Assembly: GCA_947525005.1 (NCBI GenBank)
Contig: CANNUY010000002.1
Location: 62,001-126,000 of the forward strand
DNA length: 64,000 nt
Source: an uncultured Candidatus Melainabacteria bacterium
GTDB lineage: Bacteria; Cyanobacteriota; Vampirovibrionia; Gastranaerophilales; Gastranaerophilaceae
Reading direction: 5' to 3'
Every line of letters begins with the position of its first letter. Positions within the stretch are counted from its first letter, which is position 1. The translations under genes and the position numbers were made by a program. This document shows positions 50,458 to 59,819 of this stretch, piece by piece. Below the pieces are notes generated by a model that worked only from the letters and a program-made list of their open reading frames with translations, ran no database searches and was not told the origin of the DNA.

Positions 50458-51408
50458 TTATTCTTGAGTTAATTTAACAAAAAATGGATAAATTAATGTC
50501 ATAAATAATCCAGCGCTAAAATATCCAATAAAATATCCTAATTTTTCGTCTAAATAAAGAACGAAAATATTATTGGCTAAATTGAATAATGTATAAAAAA
50601 TAACTATACCAACTATAAATCTAACTATTTTATTAGCAATAGAACCAATTTCTGCAGAAAAATTTACAAATCGTTTTTCAATGCACCAACCATAAAATGC
50701 ACCTAATATGAAACCTGTTTTTATAAAAATATCAGTTTTAATAAAAGATGGATCATACAAAACTTTGCCGTTTAAATAATGAATAGGATAACTTTTATAT
50801 GTAACATATAGAGTTAATAATATACAAGAAATTGTTGCAACAGATATTAAAATAAAATCTCTATTTTTGCCGTCATCAACCCATTTTAACAATTTTTCAT
50901 TAGCAAATATTAAACACATACCTATTAAAAATGAAACAATAACATCTTGAGGGGTGTGTACTCCAAGATAATTACGTGAAAGCATTACAAAAAATATTAT
51001 TAAAAAACATAAATATCTAAGAACTTTATTCTCCCAAAAGGATTTTGCAATAGAACCAAACCCTGTTACGACTTCAGAAGTATGTCCACTCGGGAAAGAA
51101 TATCCTGTTGCGCCTGTAATTGCTTGTGCCAAAGGCTTTACTCTAGAATCTAATAACCATGGACGATATATACAAGCCGTTGTTTTAAGAAATATATTAA
51201 CTAAAAATCCATATAAATATGTCGATAAAACATAAAATCCTGTTTTTTTATTTATACACCAGTAGATTAAGCATATAATAGACATTGGTATAAATATTTG
51301 TCCAAATAAAGTTATTGTTAAAAAGAAATTATCAAAAATATGGTGTGATAAATCTCTAAAATTTTGTAAAAACAATAAATAATCTATTTGCCAACCTAAC
51401 CAACTCAT
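50458..51408 (-). CDS. PAP2-family membrane phosphatase
   Basis: 317 residues with eight or so membrane helices. The PAP2 triad motifs are present: KTTACIYRPW, SFPSGHTSEVV and SRNYLGVHTPQDV. Probable substrates are undecaprenyl pyrophosphate or lipid phosphates. The start is ATG 51408 (MSWLGWQ) with TTGGAG upstream; an earlier ATG at 51435 lies only 4 bases after TATAAT and has no site. Confidence 0.9.
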   Translation of the reverse strand: MSWLGWQIDYLLFLQNFRDLSHHIFDNFFLTITLFGQIFIPMSIICLIYWCINKKTGFYVLSTYLYGFLVNIFLKTTACIYRPWLLDSRVKPLAQAITGATGYSFPSGHTSEVVTGFGSIAKSFWENKVLRYLCFLIIFFVMLSRNYLGVHTPQDVIVSFLIGMCLIFANEKLLKWVDDGKNRDFILISVATISCILLTLYVTYKSYPIHYLNGKVLYDPSFIKTDIFIKTGFILGAFYGWCIEKRFVNFSAEIGSIANKIVRFIVGIVIFYTLFNLANNIFVLYLDEKLGYFIGYFSAGLFMTLIYPFFVKLTQE

Positions 51409-51579
51409 AATTAAACTCCAAATTCTATATTCCATTCATATTATATCGTAAATTATGTTTAAAACAAAATGGTATAAAGTAATGTTGGATTACTTGTTTA
51501 ATAAAATATGTCTGTTATTTAATTCAACTCAATGCTATAATTAATTTAAAGTTATTAAAATTGATGAAAAGGAATAATT

Positions 51580-52041
51580 ATGATAAAAGTTTTGTTCGTA
51601 TGTTTAGGCAATATTTGTCGTTCTCCTATGGCACAGATTGTTTTTGAAAATATGATTAGAGAACAAGGGATAGAAGACGATTTTGAGGTCGATTCTGCTG
51701 GAACAGAAGGCTATAATGAAATGTGTCATGCAGGTATTCATAGAGGAACAAAAGATGTCTTAAGAAGAAATGGTGTGGAGTTTAGAGAACATTATTCTAG
51801 AAAACTCAGAAAATCAGATTATGATTATTATGATTATATAATTGCTATGGATTCAGAAAATATCTCTGATATTGAATATATTGTAGGTGAAGATAGGGAT
51901 AATAAGATTAAAAGGCTTTTGGATTATACAAGCAATCCTCGTGATATCAGTGACCCTTGGTATACAGGAAATTTTGATGAAACTTATGAAGATGTTATGG
52001 AAGGTTGTTCTTCATTTTTAGATTATTTAAGTTCGTTATAA
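51580..52041 (+). CDS. Low-molecular-weight protein tyrosine phosphatase
   Basis: 153 residues with the P-loop FVCLGNICRSPMA (Cys and Arg of C-x5-R) and the acid loop ISDPWYTGNF (Asp). It may regulate exopolysaccharide tyrosine kinases, though none is in the window. A clear ribosome site (AAAAGGAA) is present. Confidence 0.95.
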   Translation: MIKVLFVCLGNICRSPMAQIVFENMIREQGIEDDFEVDSAGTEGYNEMCHAGIHRGTKDVLRRNGVEFREHYSRKLRKSDYDYYDYIIAMDSENISDIEYIVGEDRDNKIKRLLDYTSNPRDISDPWYTGNFDETYEDVMEGCSSFLDYLSSL

Positions 52042-52133
52042 ATGTAACAATTGTTTTGTGATTTGTTACATCTGGCAAAATATTTTCTTTAGGAGTTTTT
52101 AACTAAAAAAGTTAAAAATAAAAAGGATAAATA

Positions 52134-53906
52134 ATGCGTACAGAACAAGTAAATTCAAACCAACAAACTTATAATACAACTAAACCAAAATCAATATTTA
52201 AGCGTATAAAGAACTTTTTTAGTAACCCAAACAAAACAACAGAACCAACTTCTGAAACTGAAAAATCGTTTGATACATTAGCTCAGTCAAAAGCGTCTAA
52301 TGCGATTGCATCTATTGAAATCAGTAAGAAAAAATATGAACCACCAAAATTAGTTAAAAAAGAAATTTCTGATATGCCTAGAAAATCTTTAGATGAAATA
52401 ATTCCAGATGCACCGAAGTTATCTGATAAAGAGTATAAAGACCTAAGAAAAGAATTATATAGTAATGAAAAAGCTGTAAGAATGTTTGATCTTCCAAACG
52501 ATAGATATGATGAGTTTGTAGGTCCAGAAAGAGCTCAAATTATCAAAAAAATAGTTGATAATGATGAATTGATGGGTAATCGAAATATTAGAAAATATTC
52601 AAGAAAACTTGTTTATTCAACCCCTCATTTCTTGACTCCAAAACAAGCTAAAGTAATAAACGTGATATTGGATGATAAGGAAAAATATAATAATGAGGAA
52701 CTGATGCAGGATGCAATAAATGTAGTTCCACTTGTTGATAAGTCTAATGTAAACTTTGTATTGAAACTTTTAACGGATAAAAAATTGAAAAAGGCAGGTT
52801 TTGATTTAGGTGCTAGTGTTATTATTTCAAACCGTATAGCAGATGACCCTGAAGAAGCATCAAAATGCAGAGATATTTTTGTTGATAAATTTTTAAACAC
52901 GAAATTGTTAAATGAAAACGAAAACGTACGTTCAAATATGGGACATACGACTTTCCTTATAAAAAATAACAAAGATTTAGCACGTAGAACCAATATATTA
53001 GATAAATATTTAGAGTCACCGGAGTTACAAAATCAACCGAATGTTAGAGATAGCATAGGTTCAATTGCTATGTTTACAGATAATAATTCTAAAGCAAATA
53101 TAGTAGATAGATATTTAGATACTCCTACTTTATATAAAAATAAAGATTTGAAAATTTGTAGTGTATTGCATTCTATAAACTCGCCTGAAAAAGAAGATAT
53201 AACTCATAAAATGTTAGATAATTATTTGTCTAATAAGAATTTATATGAAAATGAAAATTTGAATAAATCACTTACAGGCGTTTTATCAGAAACAAATGAA
53301 AAGAATTATGAGCCTAGAAAATTTGTAATGGATAAGTATAAAAATTCTGAAGAATTGCAAAATTCAAAATTTGCTCAAAAACTAGGTAGTATATTGATTT
53401 TTACTGATGATAATACCTTAAAAGTTGTAGGTAAAGTGATGAATGATGAAAATTTGTATAATAACAGTAATGTTGTTGATAATTTGCCTAGTATTCTTCA
53501 CCGTTCAGAAAGTCTAAAAGATATAGAAATTGTAAATAAAATTTTAGACAAAGAAGAATTTATCAATGATAAAAAAACTATGAGTGGAATTCCGAATTTG
53601 ATGAGAGATTTGAATTGGAATACCGATGACGCTCATGACAGTAGATGTAAGGTATTGAACAAAGTTTTAGACGATAAAAATTTATATGGGAATAAATCTT
53701 TAATGTCGAAAATGCCAGATATTTTAAGTGATGTATATTATGATGAACAAGCTGAACTTGTTAATACAATATTAGACGATGATAAATTATTAAATAATGA
53801 AAAAGTAATGCACTCGCTTCATGGTTGGTTATTCTCAATGGAAGAAATTGGACATATTAACATGGAGCGTTATACTAAAATAAAAGAAACGTTGCATACG
53901 TTATAA
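52134..53906 (+). CDS. Helical-repeat protein, unknown
   Basis: 590 residues. After a disordered basic N-terminus (1-110) come about twelve degenerate repeats of 35-45 residues, each with a core like NKVLDDKNLYGNKSLMSKMP or DKYLESPELQNQPNVRDSIG. The pattern [DN]-K-x-L-[DN]-x3-L-x-[NE]-x2-[VL] followed by a second helix suggests an ARM/HEAT-like solenoid used for protein binding. No signal peptide and no known family. AAAAAGGATAA precedes the ATG. Confidence 0.75.
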   Translation: MRTEQVNSNQQTYNTTKPKSIFKRIKNFFSNPNKTTEPTSETEKSFDTLAQSKASNAIASIEISKKKYEPPKLVKKEISDMPRKSLDEIIPDAPKLSDKEYKDLRKELYSNEKAVRMFDLPNDRYDEFVGPERAQIIKKIVDNDELMGNRNIRKYSRKLVYSTPHFLTPKQAKVINVILDDKEKYNNEELMQDAINVVPLVDKSNVNFVLKLLTDKKLKKAGFDLGASVIISNRIADDPEEASKCRDIFVDKFLNTKLLNENENVRSNMGHTTFLIKNNKDLARRTNILDKYLESPELQNQPNVRDSIGSIAMFTDNNSKANIVDRYLDTPTLYKNKDLKICSVLHSINSPEKEDITHKMLDNYLSNKNLYENENLNKSLTGVLSETNEKNYEPRKFVMDKYKNSEELQNSKFAQKLGSILIFTDDNTLKVVGKVMNDENLYNNSNVVDNLPSILHRSESLKDIEIVNKILDKEEFINDKKTMSGIPNLMRDLNWNTDDAHDSRCKVLNKVLDDKNLYGNKSLMSKMPDILSDVYYDEQAELVNTILDDDKLLNNEKVMHSLHGWLFSMEEIGHINMERYTKIKETLHTL

Positions 53907-54234
53907 AAATTATTTAATCGATAAAAATAAAGAGCCTTGTAAATCAGTTGTAAAGTCTTTTGTTAATAATTTTTTACATTTGTGATTGTTTAATTTTAGA
54001 TAAAGAAATATTTGCGTTTATTTCGTTTTTGTTGCTAATAATATAATTTTTTTACAAAATGTTTTAACTAAAATTATATTTTGTCTTTTTGTGTTAACAA
54101 TTTCGTTAAATGGATTTTTATGAGTTTGATTTTAGTTATTGACAAATTCTGAAAAAAGTTTAGAATAAAAAACAGCAAAAATAAATTGTAATATTTACAC
54201 TTATTTACATCAATTAGACAACTATGGAGGCATT
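53907..54234. other. AT-rich gene-free stretch
   Basis: 328 bases without a supported ORF, known RNA or strong hairpin. It probably holds the promoter of the following AAA+ gene. Confidence 0.6.
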
Positions 54235-55776
54235 ATGAACGTTTCAAACATCAACAACAGTCTTGCTTATACTTCTTATTATCCAGCAAAACAAAAACAA
54301 AAAGATAACAGGACATCTATGATGTCATTAAATGCTCCTAATAAAGTTTCTAATCCTTTAGTTGATAAAAATTATGCATCATTACAAATAAATAGAAAAA
54401 ATATAGCTTTTAAAGGGTTACCTGTACCTACAAAATCATTATCTGAAAAAGTGAATTCATTATTTAATGTTGTACGCTCGAACGACGTTATTTTAGCTGG
54501 TCCATCGTTTGAACATTCAATAAAATCTATGAAAAAGAATATAGATAGTTTTAAGACAGTTATTAAAAGAGTATTTTTTATTGAGGATAAAAGTTTAGAA
54601 CGTTCTGTTGCTTTTAAGAAAAACTTAGAGGATAGAGAAGTTGTGAATTTATCAGATAAACCTATTATGATTCAAGATTCAAAAAATCAATTAGGTTTTA
54701 TAAGAAAAGGTGAAACAGGATTTTTGTTAGATGGTGATACTGTAAAAATCGATAAAAATGAAATTCCTATAAAAAATCAAGAAACAATTTCTTTGCCAGT
54801 AAAAGATAATTTTACTTATTTTGTTGATTTTGATAAAGACGTAGAACCTACTATTAAACAATTAAATAAGAGATCTTTAGAAAAAATGGAAGTGAAAAAA
54901 GCAGAAAAAGTTGTTTCAAATAAGATTATGTTTTCTGATGTAGGTGGACAAGATGAAGCTATCAAGGAATTGAAGAAAAATATTTTATATCCTATTAAGT
55001 ATCCTGAGTTAAGGAGTGGACATAATATGAACAAATCAGCATTATTATATGGTCCTCCAGGAACGGGTAAATCGTTATTAGCAGAAGCGTGTGCAAATGA
55101 ATCAGGAGCTTGGTACAAAAAGATTAACGCTTCAGAGTTGGAGTCAAAATATGTTGGTGAATCAGAAAAAAATTGGAGAGATTTATTTAAAACTGCAAGA
55201 GAAAACCAGCCTGCAATAATTTTTATAGATGAATTTGATGCAATTGCAAAACAACGTGGTGGACAAGATGTTTATGGTGACAAAACATTAAACACTGTAC
55301 TTGGTTTGATGAGTGATGTTGAAAAAAATGGTGATGAAATTTATATGATTGCCGCTACGAATAATAGAGCATCGCTAGATAATGCAGTTACTCGTTCAGG
55401 TAGATTTGGGGTTGCAATTGAAGTTGGTGCTCCAGATTTAAAAGGTACAAAACAAATTTTAGGTATTCATACAAAAGAACAGCCTTTAGATAAAGATTTT
55501 AAAGTTGATGCTGTTGCAGAACGATTATATAAAGAAAAAGCAACTGGAGCAGATATTGCTTCTATATCAGAATCTGCAAGGTCAAATGCGTTAGAACGTG
55601 AACATATTTACGAAAAAATGGAAAATGGAACATATACGCCAAATGATATGAAAAATTTAACTCTTAAGACTGAAGATTTTGATAAGGCTATAGATAAGTT
55701 TGTAGAAACAAGAAATTCTAAGTCTGGTAATGGATCTAAACATCCAATAGGTTATAGAAGTCCAATGTATGAATAA
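54235..55776 (+). CDS. AAA+ ATPase (Cdc48/FtsH-like module) with FKG tag
   Basis: 513 residues. The polar leader ends in NIAFKGLP (tag 59-61). Residues ~65-230 are an unassigned N-domain. The AAA module has VGGQDEAIKEL, Walker A LYGPPGTGKS (~272), the pore-like KYVGESEKNW, Walker B IIFIDEFDAI (~327), ATNNRASLDNAV and RSGRFG (Arg finger), and a helical C-lobe with GADIASISESARSNA. There is no membrane helix or protease domain, unlike FtsH. It likely unfolds or remodels proteins; its partner is unknown. GGAGG lies 7 bases before the ATG. Confidence 0.85.
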   Translation: MNVSNINNSLAYTSYYPAKQKQKDNRTSMMSLNAPNKVSNPLVDKNYASLQINRKNIAFKGLPVPTKSLSEKVNSLFNVVRSNDVILAGPSFEHSIKSMKKNIDSFKTVIKRVFFIEDKSLERSVAFKKNLEDREVVNLSDKPIMIQDSKNQLGFIRKGETGFLLDGDTVKIDKNEIPIKNQETISLPVKDNFTYFVDFDKDVEPTIKQLNKRSLEKMEVKKAEKVVSNKIMFSDVGGQDEAIKELKKNILYPIKYPELRSGHNMNKSALLYGPPGTGKSLLAEACANESGAWYKKINASELESKYVGESEKNWRDLFKTARENQPAIIFIDEFDAIAKQRGGQDVYGDKTLNTVLGLMSDVEKNGDEIYMIAATNNRASLDNAVTRSGRFGVAIEVGAPDLKGTKQILGIHTKEQPLDKDFKVDAVAERLYKEKATGADIASISESARSNALEREHIYEKMENGTYTPNDMKNLTLKTEDFDKAIDKFVETRNSKSGNGSKHPIGYRSPMYE

Positions 55777-55845
55777 TTAAATAATGGACACTGTATAATT
55801 TATAATTCCTGTAAATTAGAGATATTGTTAATTTGTAACCATAGA

Positions 55846-55870
55846 AAAAGGGGCTTGTCGCCCCTTTTCG
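55846..55870 (+). terminator. Terminator after AAA+ gene
   Basis: AAAAGGGGC-TTGTC-GCCCCTTTT. Confidence 0.85.
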
Positions 55871-56005
55871 TTTTAATTTGTCGAAACATTTCATCGGTAT
55901 TTTTAACCGGTATTTATATAAACAAAATTTTGTTTTGTTAATTTTAACATTTACTAATTTTGTAACATAAATTCATGAAGTTTTGTAATGATGGTTTAAA
56001 TGGTA

Positions 56006-56596
56006 TCATTCTTCATCAGGTTTTATTTCATATCCTCTGTAGAACAAAATTGTTCTTTTTTCACCTTTTGGGTTTGCCAAAGTCCCTTTTGATGCTTCTA
56101 TTTCTTGACCTTTAAATTTGACTTTGACCTTTTCTATTTCACCAATTGGATAAAATTCTTGTTCTTCGTATTTATTTAATATATCTTCAATACGATATCC
56201 ACCACTTATTATTGTAGAGATTATTTCAAATAATTTTTTACATTCTGCATCAGGTTCAGCTTTACCATTTTCAAGTTTCATAAACCCAATGATATTCAAT
56301 TCATCAGAACTTATCTCCATTAAATGAATATTTTTTAATGTCATTTTGCAACCGAAACTTTTTAAGATTAGCATTGTTTCGGCGTTTTCTTCAACCATTT
56401 CTGTTAAATCGTTATTGAGTTTTTGTTCTGCTTTTTCTTTTTTCTTTTCGTTGACTTTGTTTTTGATTCCATTGATAAAACTCCCCAAAAGACTTCCCTC
56501 TTGTGGTAATTCTGGAATATTCAACTCTGTAGGGTTTGACATTGAGTTGTTATTTATGTTCTCAAATATGGAATTGTTTTCTGAATCAAAATCCAA
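56006..56596 (-). CDS. Unknown 196-aa cytoplasmic protein
   Basis: Residues 1-30 are Asn-rich, 45-70 form a Lys/Glu coiled coil (NKVNEKKKEKAEQKLNNDL), and the C-terminal half is a mixed alpha/beta region (GYRIEDILNKYEEQEFYPIG, VKVKFKGQEIEASKG, KRTILFYRGYEIKP). No motif identifies a function. It is convergent with the AAA+ gene. Confidence 0.65.
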   Translation of the reverse strand: MDFDSENNSIFENINNNSMSNPTELNIPELPQEGSLLGSFINGIKNKVNEKKKEKAEQKLNNDLTEMVEENAETMLILKSFGCKMTLKNIHLMEISSDELNIIGFMKLENGKAEPDAECKKLFEIISTIISGGYRIEDILNKYEEQEFYPIGEIEKVKVKFKGQEIEASKGTLANPKGEKRTILFYRGYEIKPDEE

Positions 56597-56740
56597 AGGT
56601 ATTTTTCCTTACTATTTCTCACTATGATTGTATCATAGGAAAATATTTTAAAGAATACGTAATTTGATGTAGATTTTATGTTCGTCTACAAATTCGTACG
56701 CTATGAAATCCGTATGTTAAGGGTGACGCATTTTGTTGTT

Positions 56741-56799
56741 GCAGAACTGTTGATTTATGGATTGTGAGTCGCTTTATGTTGTTCACGACTCGTAATGAC
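56741..56799. repeat. Degenerate copy of interspersed palindromic element
   Basis: GCAGAACTGTTGATTTATGG followed by ATTGTGAG ... CTCGTAATGAC, matching the order and ends of 6291-6361 but with many changes. Confidence 0.55.
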
Positions 56800-56801
56800 T
56801 G

Positions 56802-58145
56802 TTATCCTGCTATATATATTCCACGTAAAATGTATTCTTCTAACATCTTTTTATCAGCTTCTTTTAATTTTGCAGTATTTATCATTATACAAAAAACGTA
56901 TTTGTTGTTTTTCTTAGTTGTTATATACCCAGTGATAGAGCTGATATTACTTAATGTTCCAGTTTTAGCATAAAGTTTGTCTTTTAGATAAAACATTCTA
57001 TCAGAAAGTGTTCCTTCTCCTGCTGTTGTCAATCTGTGTTCTAAATAATTGCAGTTTTTAAGTAAGAATTCTGTCATAAAATCAGCTGTCATTATGTTGT
57101 TTTTTGACACTCCACTTGCATCAACGACATTGACATTAGAGGTATCAATGTTTTGTTTTTTGCAGAAATCACTAAGCATTTTAAGACCATCTTCAAATGA
57201 GCCTGTTCCATTTTTGCCCATATATTTTTTTCCAGCTATCTTGAAAACAGTTTCTGCCATTAGATTATTACTTCTTTTTAAAATATCTGCTTGAGCGTTT
57301 ATTCCGTCGTGGCTTAAATACGTAATTAATTTATAATCGGAAGTTAATTTTTTTCTTGGATAAACACCACTACAGCTTAGGTTTGCATCAATAATAGCAT
57401 CTGATAGTCTTAATTTGAAATACTTTTTAGGACTGTTTACAGGAATTTGTTTAATGATGCTTTTTTTCTGTTCAACAGTTCCATCTATAGTAATAATATC
57501 AGGTGAAATGTAGTTTTGACGTGTTATTTTATAATCTGTTTTTGTATCAGTTATCATGTGGTTAACAAATGTTGTTGGATAATTCACTGTTGTTCTGATA
57601 TCAGCAGAACAGCCTTTTACAGTTGGTACTATTGCAATTTCCATAAGGTTTTTGTCTATATTATATGCACTGAATTTTGGCATAAGTGGGTTTAAATCGT
57701 CGTCCCATTGCCAGCCCTCGCCCCATTCTTTGTCATCAATTATGCTATCATCAATTGCAAGTAGTTTAATTTCTTTAGGCAATGCTTTAACAATCTTAGT
57801 TAAATCTTTAGTTCTTAAATATGGGTCAGCACCGAGTACTAGCAAATATTCGTCTTTGTTATTTTTGTATAGTTTTGTTTGAAATTTATAATCATCACCA
57901 AGTAAGATAAAAGCAGGAGTTGAGGTCACTATTTTTTGTATAGATGCTGGTGGAGTCGGCATTTTAGGGTTTAGTTCATAAACCGTTTTTCCTGTATTAA
58001 CATCTTTTATTGACACAGAAATTGAACCTTTGCTAACAGAGGAATTACTGATAGCAGTGTTTACAGCCTGTTTAATATCGTTTGCAAATACATTTGTATT
58101 AAATCCAAACATTAGTAATATAAATAGTGTTAAAAATTTTTTCAT
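56802..58145 (-). CDS. dacB: D-alanyl-D-alanine carboxypeptidase/endopeptidase (PBP4, DacB)
   Basis: Trims peptidoglycan peptides in the periplasm. A signal peptide (FLTLFILLMFGFNTNVFA) precedes the class-C PBP motifs PPASIQKIVTS (SxxK), KRSNNLMAET (SxN) and LYAKTGTLSNISS (KTG). The 447 residues are close to family length. Its ATG overlaps the nitrilase stop by 4 bases (ATGA). Confidence 0.93.
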   Translation of the reverse strand: MKKFLTLFILLMFGFNTNVFANDIKQAVNTAISNSSVSKGSISVSIKDVNTGKTVYELNPKMPTPPASIQKIVTSTPAFILLGDDYKFQTKLYKNNKDEYLLVLGADPYLRTKDLTKIVKALPKEIKLLAIDDSIIDDKEWGEGWQWDDDLNPLMPKFSAYNIDKNLMEIAIVPTVKGCSADIRTTVNYPTTFVNHMITDTKTDYKITRQNYISPDIITIDGTVEQKKSIIKQIPVNSPKKYFKLRLSDAIIDANLSCSGVYPRKKLTSDYKLITYLSHDGINAQADILKRSNNLMAETVFKIAGKKYMGKNGTGSFEDGLKMLSDFCKKQNIDTSNVNVVDASGVSKNNIMTADFMTEFLLKNCNYLEHRLTTAGEGTLSDRMFYLKDKLYAKTGTLSNISSITGYITTKKNNKYVFCIMINTAKLKEADKKMLEEYILRGIYIAG

Positions 58146-58960
58146 TTTGTAATAACCTTATATTCAGGAAGTATGTCTTTAAGAACAGTGCATTTATCTC
58201 TAAAATTGTACATTTTTTCTAAATCTAAATTTGCGCTGATAACTCCTTCTTTTGTATTTATTTCATCAAGAACCTCTCCACTATAATCATATATAAGTGA
58301 GTGTCCAAGATTTTTTGCACCTGTTGGTAGAGTACCTGTTTGTGTTAGAGCAATCATATATGTTTGATTTTCAACTGCTCTTGCACAGGTTAAAGAATCC
58401 CAATGGATTTTTCTAGATAGTGGCCAAGCTGCCATATTAACTAAAACATCTGCACCAGCTTTTCTGTAGGCTCTATAAATTTCGGGAAATCTTATGTCAT
58501 AACAAATTGTTAGACCATATTTAACTCCCTCTATTTCAACCATAACAGGATTTGAGCCTGCTGTAATATATTTATTTTCGCAATCGTCATAATATGAAAA
58601 TAAATGAGATTTTCTATATGTTGCAATAAGTTCACCTTCTCTATTTATGACAGGGCAAGTGTTATACAATTTTTCTTCTGATTTTTCAACAAAGCTTCCA
58701 CCTAAAATATTGACGTCATATTGTTGTGCGAGTTCTGATAAAAATTCAATAGTTTCACTTGAATCAATTTCTTCTGCAGAGTTCGGAAACTCGTCACAAG
58801 CCCAACCTACATTCCACAATTCAGGTAAAATAAGAATATCAGCATTTGCTGTAACTTCTTTTTTTTGTTTGTGGACTAGAGTGATTATTTTTTCAAAATT
58901 TGTGTACTTATCTGCTATAGCCGATTCCATTTGAACGGCAAGAATGTTTATTTTTTGCAT
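58142..58960 (-). CDS. Carbon-nitrogen hydrolase (nitrilase superfamily, omega-amidase-like)
   Basis: 272 residues. The Glu-Lys-Cys triad is visible: ILILPELWNVGW (Glu), TYRKSHLFSYYD (Lys) and LTICYDIRFPEIYR (Cys), with CARAVENQTYMIALTQTG following. It is closest in pattern to omega-amidases acting on alpha-ketoglutaramate; the substrate is not certain. It is the middle of a three-gene operon with overlaps on both sides. Confidence 0.9.
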   Translation of the reverse strand: MQKINILAVQMESAIADKYTNFEKIITLVHKQKKEVTANADILILPELWNVGWACDEFPNSAEEIDSSETIEFLSELAQQYDVNILGGSFVEKSEEKLYNTCPVINREGELIATYRKSHLFSYYDDCENKYITAGSNPVMVEIEGVKYGLTICYDIRFPEIYRAYRKAGADVLVNMAAWPLSRKIHWDSLTCARAVENQTYMIALTQTGTLPTGAKNLGHSLIYDYSGEVLDEINTKEGVISANLDLEKMYNFRDKCTVLKDILPEYKVITK

Positions 58961-59637
58961 ATTCCGAACCTAAATGATTTTTTGTACTCATCAGGAGCGA
59001 TTTTCTCAAGTTCTTCTAGCGACTTTTGAACCTTTAGTCTTGCAACTTCATCTTGTTCTTTGTCATTGTTTTCATCTACATAGATTGGTTCGCCATATAC
59101 ATTAACGATTGGTGTATATGTACACGGTATTCTAAATTCGTCCCACGAAGGAAATTTTAGCATAGTAATCCAAGGTGAATACCAATAAACAGGAACAATC
59201 GGAACTCCTGATTTTTTTGCTATCTTAATAACACCATCTTTAACAACTTTCGCAGGACCTCTAGGACCATCAACCATTATTGCAGCTGATTGTTCGCCTT
59301 CTTTTAGTGCGTTAATCATTTGAAGTGTTGCTTCTACGCTACCTTTTTTTCCTGCAGAACCGTATAAAACATTAAAACCCCAACGCTCTACAACATTACC
59401 AATAATTTGACCGTCACGAGAACGGCTGATTAGTACATTACAGTTTTTTTTGTCGGGGAAACCGTGTATACAACATTGATGTGCGTGCCACATCGCAAAT
59501 ATACATGGTTTGTCAGGAAAATTCACATTATGTATGTTTGTGAAAGGTTCTTGGCATCTAAAAATTGTATACACAAGGTCTGCTATGTGTTGTCTGCCAT
59601 CTTTGTCTTTACCGATTTTTTTAAAGAGATTTACCAT
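58948..59637 (-). CDS. DUF374 lysophospholipid acyltransferase-family protein
   Basis: 229 residues. The family signature is IFAMWHAHQCC, VLISRSRDGQIIGNV, GFNVLYGSAGKKG, AAIMVDGPRGPAKVVKDGVI and VPIVPVYWYSPW. DUF374 proteins resemble lipid A acyltransferases and are typical of diderm bacteria. The end overlaps the nitrilase start by 13 bases. Confidence 0.9.
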   Translation of the reverse strand: MVNLFKKIGKDKDGRQHIADLVYTIFRCQEPFTNIHNVNFPDKPCIFAMWHAHQCCIHGFPDKKNCNVLISRSRDGQIIGNVVERWGFNVLYGSAGKKGSVEATLQMINALKEGEQSAAIMVDGPRGPAKVVKDGVIKIAKKSGVPIVPVYWYSPWITMLKFPSWDEFRIPCTYTPIVNVYGEPIYVDENNDKEQDEVARLKVQKSLEELEKIAPDEYKKSFRFGICKK

Positions 59638-59819
59638 AGTCTTTATTTTACAACAAAATTATGATTTAGGGAATAGTGTATTTATAATGCGTAGTTCGTA
59701 ATGTGGAATTAATGATTACCCTAAAGTTTATTCGACTAGCTAAATATTTATTTCTATTTATTTGTTATTTTTTATGTAATGTTGACATGTCTAAAGTATA
59801 ATAATAAAAAGGAGTAAGA

